Assembly: GCF_900114135.1 (NCBI RefSeq)
Contig: NZ_FORY01000003.1
Coordinates: forward strand, 124,001-188,000
DNA: 64,000 bases
DNA from: Celeribacter halophilus
GTDB lineage: Bacteria; Pseudomonadota; Alphaproteobacteria; Rhodobacterales; Rhodobacteraceae
Direction: 5' to 3'
Positions 1 to 10,889 of this stretch are shown piece by piece (positions within the stretch are counted from its first letter, which is position 1; each line of letters starts with the position of its first letter). The notes beneath the pieces were generated by a model. The model did no database searches. It worked only from the letters and a program-made list of their open reading frames with translations, and was not told where the DNA came from. Made by a program: the position numbers and the translations under genes.

Positions 1-232
1 TCGCGACTCCGCTGGTCGCCGTCTCGGCGTCAAACTCTACGGTGGTCAGTCCGCTATCTCGGGCAACATCATCGTGCGTCAGCGCGGCACCAAGTTCTGG
101 CCGGGCGAAGGCGTAGGTCTTGGTAAAGACCACACGATCTTTGCTGTGACCGACGGTACCGTGAGCTTCCGCAAGGGGCTCAAAAAGCGTACTTTCGTGG
201 ACGTGCTTCCGGTGGCGGAGGCCGCTGAGTAA
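1..232 (+). CDS. rpmA: 50S ribosomal protein L27 (3' end)
   Basis: Partial gene entering from the left edge, read from base 2. About 76 C-terminal residues are visible. They carry the typical bacterial L27 segments around [17 protein letters not shown] and GKDHTIFA, and end in PVAEAAE. L27 is a protein of the large ribosomal subunit whose N-terminus lies near the peptidyl transferase centre; that N-terminus is outside the window. The stop TAA is at 230-232 and is followed at once by a strong terminator. The neighbours GNAT-obgE-proB-proA match the usual Rhodobacterales order. Confidence 0.97.
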   Translation, partial: RDSAGRRLGVKLYGGQSAISGNIIVRQRGTKFWPGEGVGLGKDHTIFAVTDGTVSFRKGLKKRTFVDVLPVAEAAE

Positions 233-258
233 GCCGACCTCACCAAGCTTGACAATTT

Positions 259-292
259 GGGGATCGGCGCAAGCCGGTCCCTTTTCTTTTTT
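259..292 (+). terminator. Rho-independent terminator after rpmA
   Basis: A 9-bp stem (260-268 pairs with 273-281, one G-U wobble) with a GCAA tetraloop is followed by a T-rich run at 282-292. It lies 27 bases after the rpmA stop and separates rpmA from the acetyltransferase gene. Confidence 0.85.
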
Positions 293-499
293 GATTTCGA
301 ACTTACATAGAAATCAGAAGGCCGTGAGAAATTTGAAGATTTCAGGCCAAACCAGCGTTCGCAGCGTGGTTTTGTTCAGTCAAGGTTAACGGGATTGTCG
401 TATGGAAACGTTAGATGTGTTCCAGACGCCTGTGACCAACACTGGTCTAGCGCTCCTCGGGGAGGAGGAGGGCGGCGAGCACTCTTTGGAGGAAGAGAG

Positions 500-1069
500 A
501 TGAAAATGGATATTGTGAAAGACAGATCGGCACAGCCCGTCACAGAAGCGGCAGCACAGCAGATGATCGAAACGGATCGCTTTGTCATGCGCGCGCCGCG
601 TCTCTCCGATGCCGGTTTGCTGAATATGTACGCCAGCGACAGCCGCGTGGCGCGCAATTCGCGCTCTCTGCCGCACCCGATGCCGCCCGGCGCGACGGAG
701 GCCTTTGTGGCCCGCGCGATCAAGGCGGATGCGCCGGAAAAAGTCTGGATTCTCGACGGTTCGGATTACGGGTTGTCGGAGGTTCTGGGGGTGATCTCCC
801 TGAAGCCGCTGGACCGCGATCAATGCGAGGTGGCTTTTTGGGTCGCACCGAGCTTCTGGGGCACCGGGCTGGCCCGCACCGCGCTCAAGGCGATGGTGGC
901 GGCCAATCCGCTCGGCTCCAAAACCATGTTTGCGGAGATTTTTCAGGACAATCAGGCCTCGGCCCGTGTCGTGACCGCTGCAGGGTTCGAATATATTGGC
1001 GATGCAGAAACCTACTGCGTGGCCCGCGGGGCGCAGGTCCCGACATGGACCTACCTGCGTAAATTGTAA
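500..1069 (+). CDS. GNAT-family N-acetyltransferase (RimJ/RimL-like)
   Basis: A protein of 189 aa. I chose the ATG at 500 because GGAGGAAGAG lies just upstream (488-497); the reading frame is open further upstream to 395 but without a start signal. The RimJ/RimL-type GNAT pattern is visible: an N-terminal strand with ETDRFVMRAPRLSD, then VAFWVAPSFWGTGLA as the acetyl-CoA pyrophosphate-binding loop, then a C-terminal ASARVVTAAGFEYIG segment. Such enzymes move an acetyl group from acetyl-CoA to an amine, often a protein N-terminus or ribosomal protein. The position between rpmA and obgE suggests a translation-related substrate, which is inference only. Confidence 0.85.
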   Translation: MKMDIVKDRSAQPVTEAAAQQMIETDRFVMRAPRLSDAGLLNMYASDSRVARNSRSLPHPMPPGATEAFVARAIKADAPEKVWILDGSDYGLSEVLGVISLKPLDRDQCEVAFWVAPSFWGTGLARTALKAMVAANPLGSKTMFAEIFQDNQASARVVTAAGFEYIGDAETYCVARGAQVPTWTYLRKL

Positions 1070-1091
1070 CACCGCCCTTCGGGGCACAAGC

Positions 1092-1111
1092 GGGGGCGCA
1101 AGACCGCCCCC
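1092..1111 (+). terminator. GC-rich hairpin after GNAT gene
   Basis: A 7-bp perfect stem (GGGGGCG at 1092-1098, CGCCCCC at 1105-1111) with a 6-base loop, 22 bases after the acetyltransferase stop. No T-run follows, so it is at most a weak or Rho-assisted terminator. The remainder of 1070-1322 shows no convincing gene. Confidence 0.35.
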
Positions 1112-1274
1112 GAGATGAACAAACAGGCAGATGGTCTGGCCATGACCACATCACCGATCCTGTCTTTCTTCGCGCAGTGCCGAAGGGAGCGGGGTTGGTG
1201 TTCTGTGTTCAGGCGCATCGTAAAGCGTGAAACGGCAATTGAGTTTCATACGGTGGCAAGATACATCTGCCTGA

Positions 1275-3480
<2,206 letters not shown>

Positions 3481-3484
<4 letters not shown>

Positions 3485-4740
3485 CGGACGTAAAAGACAT
3501 GATGAACGGGCTGGGCCAGCGGGCGAAAGCGGCGGCGCAGCAACTGGCGACCGCCACGGCGGGGGCAAAGACAACAGCTTTGCAGGCGGCGGCCAAGGCG
3601 ATCTGGGAAAATCGCGAAGCGATCATCGCGGCCAACCGCAAAGATATGGAATTCGGTCGCGAAAAAGGCCTGACGGATGCGATGATGGACCGGCTGATGC
3701 TGGACGAGGCGCGGATTCAGGGCATGGTTGACGGGTTGACCGCCATCGCGGCGCAAAAAGATCCTGTGGGCGATGTGATTGCTGAATGGGACCGTCCGAA
3801 CGGTCTGCACATCAAACGGGTGCGCACGCCTTTGGGCGTGATCGGCGTGATCTACGAGAGCCGTCCGAACGTCACGGCGGATGCGGGCGCATTGTGTCTC
3901 AAGGCCGGAAATGCCGTGATCCTGCGCGGCGGCTCAGAAAGTTTTCACAGTTCGGAGGCCATCCATGCCTGTCTGGTGACAGGGCTGAAAGCGGCTGGTC
4001 TGCCCGAAGATGCGATCCAGCGCGTGCCGACCCGCGACCGCGCGGCAGTGTCCGAAATGCTAACCATGACCGATTACATCGACGTGATCGTGCCCCGTGG
4101 CGGCAAGGGGCTGGTCGGTCTGGTGCAGCGCGAGGCCCGCGTGCCGGTCTTTGCCCATCTCGAAGGCATCGTGCATGTGTTCGTGGATGCCTCTGCCGAT
4201 CCGGCGAAGGCGATGAATGTTGTGCTGAACGCCAAAACGCGTCGCACGGGGATTTGTGGCGCGGCGGAATGTCTGTTGATCCATAAGGATATTGCGGACA
4301 CGCTGGGCCGTGATCTGGTCTCTGCTCTGGTGGAGAAGGGGATCGAGGTGCGCGGGGATGCGGCTGTGCAGGCGCTCAACGCGCAGGTCACTCCGGCAAC
4401 CGAAGAGGACTGGGGGCGTGAGTATCTAGACAGTATCATCGCCGCCAAAGTGGTGGACGGGATCGACGGGGCGATTGCGCATATCCGCCACTATTCCTCC
4501 AGCCATACCGATTGCATCCTCTCCGAGACGCCTGAAAACGTGGAGAAATTCTTCTCCCACATCGACAGCGCGATTTTGATGCACAACTCATCGACCCAAT
4601 TTGCGGATGGCGGCGAGTTCGGCATGGGGGCGGAGATTGGCATTGCCACAGGCAAGATGCACGCGCGCGGCCCTGTGGGGGCGGAGCAGCTTACGAGCTT
4701 CAAATATCTTGTGACCTCGGACGGGGCGACCCGCAGCTGA
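3481..4740 (+). CDS. proA: Gamma-glutamyl phosphate reductase
   Basis: A 419-aa enzyme of the aldehyde dehydrogenase superfamily that reduces gamma-glutamyl phosphate with NADPH to glutamate semialdehyde, the second step of proline synthesis. Visible signatures are the N-terminal helical segment, the NAD(P)-binding stretch around [35 protein letters not shown], the catalytic cysteine at about residue 259 ([10 protein letters not shown]), and the family C-terminus [21 protein letters not shown]. It overlaps proB by 4 bases (ATGA), so they are translationally coupled. A hairpin terminator follows. Confidence 0.96.
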
Positions 4741-4760
4741 CAGGCCGCACCGAGACAAGG

Positions 4761-4790
4761 CGCGGGCAAGCGGTTGCCCGCGTTTGTATC
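4761..4790. terminator. Terminator between proA and chpT
   Basis: A perfect 9-bp stem (4761-4769 with 4774-4782) and GCGG loop, followed by TTTG. It sits between the convergent proA and chpT genes and may serve both strands. Confidence 0.7.
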
Positions 4791-4817
4791 AAAGGGCCGC
4801 AGCGCCGTCTGTGGCGC

Positions 4818-5417
4818 TCAGGCCGTGAGGGTGATTGTCCCGTCAGAGGTGCTTTGCGCGATTGTGCGCCCGAGGCTGTCGGCCTGCAAAGGTGCCAGAA
4901 GGAATTGCACTTCGGAGGGTTTCATCCCCTCGGCCCCCGTGACCTCCCCCAGCCGCGCCCAGAGATCAGGGGCGGGGTCGATCCGTTCGGCGCTGGCGGT
5001 GATCTGCCAGTGATTGTCGGCAAATCCCACCTCGATCCGGCCACCTCGGGGCAGGGCGCTTTCAAGGCACATGAGCATCAGGCAGGCGAGTTTGACCTCC
5101 TCACGCGGCAGGTCGTCTTCCGGCTCCCAGGCATAGCCCAGACGCGCGGAGGTGAGCCCCTTGAGTATGCCGGTGATTTCCGACTTCGACATCATCTGCC
5201 CGCTTGAGGCCATGCCAAAGGCGATGCGAAAGAATTTTACCCGAGCATTGGCATTCTCCACGCTTTCGGAGATAAGACTAAGTTCAGGGCCGGTTCCCGC
5301 ACCCTGCATGGCCATGAGTTCCACGCCGTTGGCGATCGCGCCCACAGGGCTGATCAGGTCATGACAGATGCGAGAGCCGATCATGGCGGCGATGTCTCGG
5401 GTCAGGTCTTGGGTCAT
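4818..5417 (-). CDS. chpT: Histidine phosphotransferase ChpT
   Basis: A 199-aa protein resembling alphaproteobacterial ChpT, a degenerate histidine-kinase-like phosphotransferase. In Caulobacter ChpT relays phosphate from the hybrid kinase CckA to CtrA and CpdR; in Rhodobacterales CtrA phosphorelay mutants affect motility and gene transfer agents. The phosphoryl-accepting His is H19 in ICHDLISPVGAI, in the first helix of the dimerisation/phosphotransfer bundle. The C-terminal half (from about 110) corresponds to the ATPase-like fold without a kinase ATP-binding N box or G box that I can see. It is a single gene, convergent with proA. The upstream region is shared with the divergent DUF3553 gene. 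Confidence 0.9.
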   Translation of the reverse strand: MTQDLTRDIAAMIGSRICHDLISPVGAIANGVELMAMQGAGTGPELSLISESVENANARVKFFRIAFGMASSGQMMSKSEITGILKGLTSARLGYAWEPEDDLPREEVKLACLMLMCLESALPRGGRIEVGFADNHWQITASAERIDPAPDLWARLGEVTGAEGMKPSEVQFLLAPLQADSLGRTIAQSTSDGTITLTA

Positions 5418-5468
5418 TCATGTCTCCAGTTACAGTCAATGGACAGGAAATCGAGGAATAGACGCAGG

Positions 5469-5648
5469 ATGGATGATCTCAATGCAATGCTGGAACCGGG
5501 CCAGATGGTCCGCCACCCGAGTGAGGCCGACTGGGGGCTCGGGCAGGTGCAGTCGAACATCAATGGCAAGATCACGGTGATGTTCCAGCATGCGGGAAAG
5601 GTTGTGATCGACAGTCGGCGTCTTGCGCTCCTTCCTGTGTTTGAGTGA
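5469..5648 (+). CDS. Small DUF3553 protein
   Basis: A 59-aa protein starting MDDLNAMLEPGQMV, with the segment DWGLGQVQSNINGKITVMF and a final KVVIDSRRLALLPV. This all-beta pattern matches the small DUF3553 family, which resembles short RNA-polymerase or helicase-associated Tudor/SH3-like modules. Function is unknown. An in-frame ATG at 5439 would add 10 basic residues, but the 5469 start fits the family better. The gene is divergent from chpT. Confidence 0.75.
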   Translation: MDDLNAMLEPGQMVRHPSEADWGLGQVQSNINGKITVMFQHAGKVVIDSRRLALLPVFE

Positions 5649-5813
5649 GCCGGCAAAGGCACGGTGGACGCGGGGCGATGTCTCCCATGGTGGATTGGTC
5701 ACGCGCGTCAATCAACCGGAACGACCTTGCCGCCGGTCAGATCGCGGGCAGTGTGTTGCATTGACGTAAACAAAACCTTAAAACCCGCGCACCCGAGAAC
5801 AAAAGAGATCACC

Positions 5814-6602
5814 ATGAGCGCAGAGGCGCCGCAGTTCCAGTTGAAATTTGCCGAGACCCCGGCGGACCTGCGCGCAGCGCAGCGGCTGCGCTATCGGGTT
5901 TTTGTCGAGGAATTGGGCTCGGACGGGGTTTTGGTGGATCACGAGGCCCAGCTTGAGGCCGACCGGTTCGATCCGGATTACCAGCATCTCATGTTGATTG
6001 ATCCGGCGCGCTCCGACGATCCTCTGGAGCAGTGCATCGGGGTTTACCGGCTTTTGACCGGAGAGAAGGCCGCAGAGCTGGGGCATTTCTACTCCGAAGG
6101 CGAATATGACCTGACGCCGCTCAAGACGTCAGGCAAGCGTTTGTTGGAACTGGGCCGCTCCTGTGTGGCGCGAGAATATCGCGGTGGGCCTGCACTGTTT
6201 CACATGTGGGCGGGGCTGGCGAAATATGTGATCGAAGAGGGCTATGACGTGCTGTTCGGCACGGCTTCGTTCTTCGGCGCGGATGTGTCGCGCCATGCCG
6301 AGGCATTGTCGCTTTTGCATCACCGCCATCTCGCACCGGTTGAATTGCGCGCCCGTGCCCTGCCGGAGCATTTCCAGAGCATGAATCTGGTCGCGGAAGA
6401 CCAGATCGACCGCAAACGCGCCATGCTGGCGATCCCGCCGCTGATCAAGGCTTATCTGCGGATGGGCGGCACGGTGGGCGAGGGGGCCTTTGTGGACACG
6501 GCCTTCAACACCGTGGATGTGTTGCTGATTCTCGATACGGATATGATTTCGGAGCGTCAGCGGGCGCTTTACGGCAAGGGTCTTGTGAGGAATGCCAAAT
6601 GA
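5814..6602 (+). CDS. olsB: Ornithine N-acyltransferase OlsB
   Basis: A 262-aa GNAT-fold acyltransferase resembling L-ornithine N-alpha-acyltransferase, which moves a 3-hydroxyacyl chain from acyl-ACP to ornithine to form lyso-ornithine lipid. Family features are RLRYRVFVEELG near residue 25, the conserved ELGRSCVAREYRGG, and FGTASFFG in the core. I selected the ATG at 5814, preceded by AAAAGAGATC; the longer upstream frame has no supporting start signal. The stop overlaps the olsA start by 4 bases, giving the classical olsBA pair for phosphate-free membrane lipids. Confidence 0.92.
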   Translation: MSAEAPQFQLKFAETPADLRAAQRLRYRVFVEELGSDGVLVDHEAQLEADRFDPDYQHLMLIDPARSDDPLEQCIGVYRLLTGEKAAELGHFYSEGEYDLTPLKTSGKRLLELGRSCVAREYRGGPALFHMWAGLAKYVIEEGYDVLFGTASFFGADVSRHAEALSLLHHRHLAPVELRARALPEHFQSMNLVAEDQIDRKRAMLAIPPLIKAYLRMGGTVGEGAFVDTAFNTVDVLLILDTDMISERQRALYGKGLVRNAK

Positions 6603-7444
6603 GCGGTCCTCTTTGGGACAGCCGGATTCCTCCGCCTGATCCCGCACCGGTGCGCTGGGGCACATGGCGGATGATCCGACGGGGCCTGCCGATTGTGCTG
6701 ATGATCCTGATTTGCATGATTCTGATGCTCGCCACCCGTGTCGTCGAGCGTCTGTTCTACGGGCCGCGCCGTCCGTGGACCTCCTTTTTCCCGCGCTTCG
6801 TGTCCCGCAATGCGTTGCGCCTCATGGGGATGGGGCTGACGGTTAAAGGCAAGCCGATGCAGCACCACGGTGCGGTTGTGGCGAACCATTCGACATGGCT
6901 TGATATATTCGTCCTCAATGCGGTGCAGCGCGTGTTCTTTGTCTCCAAGGCGGAGGTCGCAGGCTGGACCGGAATTGGCGCGATGGCCAAGGCGACAGGG
7001 ACCGTGTTCATCAATCGCGACCGCAAAGAGGCCGCCGAACAGAAACGCCTGTTCGAGGAGCGGCTGAAACTCGGCCACAAGCTGTTGTTCTTCCCCGAAG
7101 GCACATCTTCGGACAGTCTGCGGGTCCTGCCGTTCAAACCGACGCTTTTTGCCGCTTTCTTCGCGCCGGAATTGCGCGACGAGGTCTGGATCCAGCCAGT
7201 CACCACCCGCTACATCGCGCCGGAGGGACAGGATGTCCGGTTCTACGGCTGGTGGGGCGATATGGATTTTGCGGGCTCTTTGGCGCAGGTGTTGAAAGCC
7301 AGCCCGCAAGGGCGGGTCGAAGTGATTTTCCACGATCCGATTGCGGTGAAAGATGTGAAAGATCGCAAGGAAATGGCGGCACGCTGCGAGGCGGCTGTGC
7401 GTTCGGGGCTACCGGAAATTCCGGCGGCTTATGTGGATGTGTAA
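6599..7444 (+). CDS. olsA: Lyso-ornithine lipid O-acyltransferase OlsA
   Basis: A 281-aa membrane-associated acyltransferase of the PlsC/LPLAT family. It should acylate the 3-hydroxyl of lyso-ornithine lipid made by OlsB. A transmembrane helix lies near residues 25-42 (LPIVLMILICMILMLATRVV). The NHX4D catalytic motif is at N96-H97 to D102 (NHSTWLD) and the substrate motif FPEGTSS is near residue 165. The gene is coupled to olsB by an ATGA overlap, which is the main reason to prefer OlsA over a general 1-acylglycerol-3-phosphate acyltransferase. Confidence 0.9.
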   Translation: MSGPLWDSRIPPPDPAPVRWGTWRMIRRGLPIVLMILICMILMLATRVVERLFYGPRRPWTSFFPRFVSRNALRLMGMGLTVKGKPMQHHGAVVANHSTWLDIFVLNAVQRVFFVSKAEVAGWTGIGAMAKATGTVFINRDRKEAAEQKRLFEERLKLGHKLLFFPEGTSSDSLRVLPFKPTLFAAFFAPELRDEVWIQPVTTRYIAPEGQDVRFYGWWGDMDFAGSLAQVLKASPQGRVEVIFHDPIAVKDVKDRKEMAARCEAAVRSGLPEIPAAYVDV

Positions 7445-7483
7445 GCGGCAGATGCGAAAAGCGGGGCGATGCCGCCATTGAGG

Positions 7484-7506
7484 GCCGCCCTGAGGGCGGC
7501 GCTTTT
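7484..7506. terminator. Terminator between olsA and ThiE-like gene
   Basis: A perfect 7-bp stem (GCCGCCC at 7484-7490, GGGCGGC at 7494-7500) with a TGA loop, followed by GCTTTT. It lies between convergent genes. Confidence 0.65.
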
Positions 7507-8131
7507 ATCCCATCGCGGCGATCAGATCGCCCAAGGCTTTGACCGGATCATCGGTGGACCAGATTTCCTCACCCACGGCAAAGAAATCGGTGACAGGGGC
7601 CAGGTCCTTCACGATCTCCACGGAGAGCGCGCCCTCGGCCACCACCGGCACTTCGATCATCAGCGACCACCACTCGAACAGATCACGCGGCGCTTTGGTG
7701 CCGTCGCCAAGCTCGGTGTCGCCCACGGGACCGAAGGCCACATAATCCGCGCCAGCCTCGCCCGCGGTCATGCCGTCATGTTTCGACGCGCCGCAATAGG
7801 CTCCGACAATGGCGTCATCTCCGAGCAGCTTGCGCACCTTGCGGATCGAGCGTGCCCCGTCGGTGAGATGCACCCCGTCCAGCCCGTGCCGTTCGGCCAG
7901 CGCAACATGGTGTTCGATGACAATGGCCACATCGCGGGCATGGCAGACCTCGCGGCAGGCATCGGCCGCCTTGCCCAGAACATATTCGTCCTTGGAGGCC
8001 AGCGCGAGACGCACACAGGCCACCTCATGGGCATCCAGCACCGAGGCCAGCACGGTCGGGAAGGTCTCGACATCAAAGGCACTCGGGGTCAGCAGGTAAA
8101 TTTGCGGCAGTTCTTGTTCCGGCTCGGACAT
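7505..8131 (-). CDS. Divergent thiamine-phosphate synthase-like protein
   Basis: A 208-aa TIM-barrel protein of the ThiE/TenI superfamily. ThiE joins hydroxymethylpyrimidine diphosphate and thiazole phosphate. The C-terminal phosphate-binding features are kept (GADYVAFGPV, VVAEGALSVE), but key ThiE positions differ. The usual N-D pair of the pyrimidine site reads E-H (IVIEHHVALAE), and the metal-binding GVHLGQxD loop reads GVHLTDGA. A catalytic thiamine role is therefore uncertain. I chose the ATG at 8131 with GAGGGAACAAGAG upstream; a TTG at 8146 is an alternative. No other thi genes are nearby. Confidence 0.7.
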   Translation of the reverse strand: MSEPEQELPQIYLLTPSAFDVETFPTVLASVLDAHEVACVRLALASKDEYVLGKAADACREVCHARDVAIVIEHHVALAERHGLDGVHLTDGARSIRKVRKLLGDDAIVGAYCGASKHDGMTAGEAGADYVAFGPVGDTELGDGTKAPRDLFEWWSLMIEVPVVAEGALSVEIVKDLAPVTDFFAVGEEIWSTDDPVKALGDLIAAMG

Positions 8132-8360
8132 CTCTTGTTCCCTCAAATCGGCTTTCGCCTCCTATAGCGTCTTTGGCGGGCGGGGCAAAGCCTTGCTCGC
8201 AGGAACAAATGCCGCTAAATCCTCTCGCAATTCACTTGCGGCACAAGTTGACTGTGGAAGGCCAATTCCATCACTACGTTGTGCTGCATCTCCCGAATCC
8301 TGTGGCTCGGGTTGTTCGTGAAACGCTTTAATCGGCTGAAAGGCTGAAAGGAAACGCCCC

Positions 8361-9125
8361 ATGTCCAATGCTCCGACCGATCCGCGCCCCACGGGGCCTA
8401 CGCCTGCTATCATTCTGGTGCGCCCGCAGATGGGCGAGAATATCGGCGGCGCGGCACGTGCGATGTGGAATTTCGGTCTCGACCGGATGCGGATCATCGC
8501 CCCGCGTGACGGCTGGCCCAATCAGAAAGCGGTGGCAATGGCGTCGGGGGCCGGACGGCTGCTGGACGAAGCGGGGCTGTTCGACACGGTGCGCGAGGCG
8601 GTGGCCGATTGTGATTTTGTCTTTGCCACCACCGCCCGTATGCGCGGGATCACCAAACCGGTGATGACGCCGGAGCGTGCGATGGAACACGCGCGTGCCT
8701 TGGTGGGCGAGGGCAAGAAGGTCGGCGTGATGTTCGGGCCTGAGCGGGCAGGGCTTGAGAACGAAGATGTGGTGGAGGCCAATGCCATTGTCACCGTGCC
8801 TGTGAACCCGCTTTTTGCCTCTTTGAACCTCGCGCAGGCGGTGTTGCTGATGTCCTATGAATGGGGACGGCAGACCACGGACACGCCGCCAGAGGTGATG
8901 GAAATGGCCAAAACCGAGTGGGCCGGTCATGTCGAGGTCGAAAAGCTTGGCGATCATTACGAAGAGGTGATGGATCAGGCGGGGTTCTTCTTTCCCGAGC
9001 ACAAGGCCGAGAATATGAAGCTCAACCTGCGCAACCTCTGGTCGCGTATGCCCTTGACGCGCGCCGATGTGCAGATGTTGCACGGGGTGATGCGTCAGAT
9101 GAAACGCTGGAAAGAGCGCGGATAA
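8361..9125 (+). CDS. trmJ: tRNA Cm32/Um32 2'-O-methyltransferase TrmJ
   Basis: A 254-aa SPOUT methyltransferase. TrmJ uses S-adenosylmethionine to methylate the 2'-hydroxyl of nucleotide 32 in several tRNAs. N-terminal motif 1 (ILVRPQMGENIGGAARAMWNFGL) is clear, then VMFGPERAGLENEDV (motif 2), then VPVNPLFASLNLAQAVLLMSYEW (motif 3), which forms the trefoil knot that binds SAM. The C-terminal helical extension (about 165-254) matches the TrmJ dimerisation region. AAAGGAAAC upstream supports the start. It appears to be a single transcription unit. Confidence 0.93.
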   Translation: MSNAPTDPRPTGPTPAIILVRPQMGENIGGAARAMWNFGLDRMRIIAPRDGWPNQKAVAMASGAGRLLDEAGLFDTVREAVADCDFVFATTARMRGITKPVMTPERAMEHARALVGEGKKVGVMFGPERAGLENEDVVEANAIVTVPVNPLFASLNLAQAVLLMSYEWGRQTTDTPPEVMEMAKTEWAGHVEVEKLGDHYEEVMDQAGFFFPEHKAENMKLNLRNLWSRMPLTRADVQMLHGVMRQMKRWKERG

Positions 9126-9126
9126 C

Positions 9127-9158
9127 CTGTGTTGCGTTCAACCTGAACCACAGTTTTT
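9127..9158 (+). terminator. Terminator after trmJ
   Basis: Nested inverted repeats (CTGTG at 9127-9131 with CACAG at 9149-9153; inner GTTCA/TGAAC) are followed by TTTTT at 9154-9158. It lies right after the trmJ stop and before the convergent SH3-domain gene. Confidence 0.6.
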
Positions 9159-9186
9159 CCTCCGCGCCCTTCCGTGTGTCTGCCGA

Positions 9187-9546
9187 TTACGGGCGATGTG
9201 GTTTGCTGACATGTTGCGCCGGAGACACTTTCTGCACCTTAGGGGCCGTGTCGGTCAGGTAGCTGGCGAAGACCCACAACAGTTTGCCTGCGTCGGTCCT
9301 GACCTGTGCCCATTTGCCTTGTCGCTTCACCACGCTCAGTTTCGTGCCCGGTTTGAATGCGGCGATCTTGCCGAATTTCGTACCCGGGCCGGAGCGGGCA
9401 TTCAGGGTGACGCCGGGTTTGACATAGAAGGCGACCTGCGCCTGTTGTTGGATGGCGTGTTTGTTTTGCGCGAAACCGGCCACGGGGGCGGAGACGAGCA
9501 GGCCGCTCAGAGCCGTTGCGAATAGGGTTTTCGGGATAAATTTCAT
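9187..9546 (-). CDS. Secreted bacterial SH3-domain protein
   Basis: A 119-aa protein with an N-terminal Sec signal peptide (MKFIPKTLFATALSGLLVSAPVAGFAQ, cleavage near residue 26), a short Gln/Ala-rich linker and one bacterial SH3 (SH3b) domain: FYVKPGVTLNARSGPGTKFGKIAAFKPGTKL through GKWAQVRTDAGKLLWVFASYLTD. SH3b domains often bind cell-wall peptide or act as periplasmic targeting modules. There is no catalytic domain, so it is either a small wall-binding protein or a partner of another enzyme. The C-terminus is basic and Pro/His-rich. Confidence 0.85.
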   Translation of the reverse strand: MKFIPKTLFATALSGLLVSAPVAGFAQNKHAIQQQAQVAFYVKPGVTLNARSGPGTKFGKIAAFKPGTKLSVVKRQGKWAQVRTDAGKLLWVFASYLTDTAPKVQKVSPAQHVSKPHRP

Positions 9547-9743
9547 AATATGTCCTTTCTGCTCGGACAGGACTGATCTGCCTGCCTTCAGGGATAATAC
9601 GAAAGGGGCGACGCTTTCTGTCTCAACAGATGCAAAAATCTATGTGAATAGCGGCTTCAAGAGCGGATTTGCGCGGCGATGCGGCTTGCCCTTGCCGCTT
9701 TGCCTGCATAGGTTTCAGCGCGATGGCAACGAAGGGGCGGCAG

Positions 9744-10889
9744 ATGGCGCAAAAACGCAGCATTTTCGAAGAGGTGGGCACAAACGAGGTGTCCAAACCC
9801 GCACCCCAAGGCGGGCTGATCGAAAAGGGCAGAAAAGGCGCACGCAAAGGCATCCGTGCCTGGCTTGTGGTGATTTTTGCACTGGTCATGACCATGATCG
9901 CCGTGGGCGGGCTGACACGTTTGACGGACAGCGGTCTGTCGATCACCGAATGGAAACCCGTCACGGGCGCGGTGCCGCCGATGAATGAGGCCGCTTGGGT
10001 CGCGGAATTCGAGAAATACCAGCAGATCCCCGAATATGTCTTGCAGAACGAAGGCATGAGCCTTTCGGAATTCAAATCCATCTACTGGTGGGAATGGGGC
10101 CATCGCCAGTTGGGTCGCGTGATCGGTCTGGTCTGGGCTTTGGGCTATGCAGGGTTCGCGCTGGCCAGAAAAGTGCCGACCGGATGGCACAAGCGCCTGC
10201 TTTTTATCGGCGTGCTGGGCGGGCTTCAGGGCGCGATCGGCTGGTGGATGGTGTCATCGGGGCTTGTAGGAGAGCGGCTTGACGTGGCCTCCTATCGTCT
10301 GGCGACCCATCTGGGGCTGGCCTTTGTCATTCTGGGCTTTATCGCATGGTATGTCTTCCTGTTGGGCCGCTCGGAGGCGGAGCTGCTGCAAGCGCGGCGC
10401 AACAAGGATGCAAAACTGTTCAGCATGTCCACGGGGATGCTGCATTTCGCCTTCCTGCAAATTCTGCTGGGCGCCTTGGTGGCGGGGATTGACGCCGGAC
10501 GCGGCTATACCGACTGGCCGCTGATGGGCGGGCAGGTGTTGCCGCCCGATCCGTTCTACATCGAGCCTCTGTGGCGCAACTTCTTTGAGAACCCCGCCCT
10601 GGTGCAATTCATCCACCGCGTTGCCGGTTATCTGCTGTTTGCGTTCGGCGTCGTGACATGGCTCAAGGGGCGCAAGTCGGCCAACAAGGCCACGGCGGGC
10701 GCCTTTAACCTGATGGGAGCCTTGCTCTTTTTCCAAGTGGTTCTGGGCATTGTCACCGTGCTTCACGGTGCGCCTCTGGCGTTGGGGCTTGCGCACCAGC
10801 TTGGGGCGGTTGCGCTCTTTGTCGCCATTTCCCGCGCCCGCTTCCTGAGCCAGTTTCCGAAATCCCAATCGGTCCGGGAGGGCCTGTAA
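9744..10889 (+). CDS. ctaA: Heme A synthase (type 2 CtaA)
   Basis: A 381-aa polytopic membrane protein that oxidises the C8 methyl of heme O to the formyl of heme A for aa3-type cytochrome oxidase. Eight membrane segments are expected from the hydrophobic pattern. Four heme-ligand histidines lie in EWGHRQLGR, ATHLGLAF, FIHRVAGYL and LAHQLGAV, and the family motif GGLTRLTDSGLSITEWKPVTGAVPP is present. I chose the ATG at 9744, preceded by AAGGGGCGG; ATGs at 9723 and further upstream are less likely. The stop shares a base with the carboxypeptidase start (TAATG). Confidence 0.95.
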   Translation: MAQKRSIFEEVGTNEVSKPAPQGGLIEKGRKGARKGIRAWLVVIFALVMTMIAVGGLTRLTDSGLSITEWKPVTGAVPPMNEAAWVAEFEKYQQIPEYVLQNEGMSLSEFKSIYWWEWGHRQLGRVIGLVWALGYAGFALARKVPTGWHKRLLFIGVLGGLQGAIGWWMVSSGLVGERLDVASYRLATHLGLAFVILGFIAWYVFLLGRSEAELLQARRNKDAKLFSMSTGMLHFAFLQILLGALVAGIDAGRGYTDWPLMGGQVLPPDPFYIEPLWRNFFENPALVQFIHRVAGYLLFAFGVVTWLKGRKSANKATAGAFNLMGALLFFQVVLGIVTVLHGAPLALGLAHQLGAVALFVAISRARFLSQFPKSQSVREGL

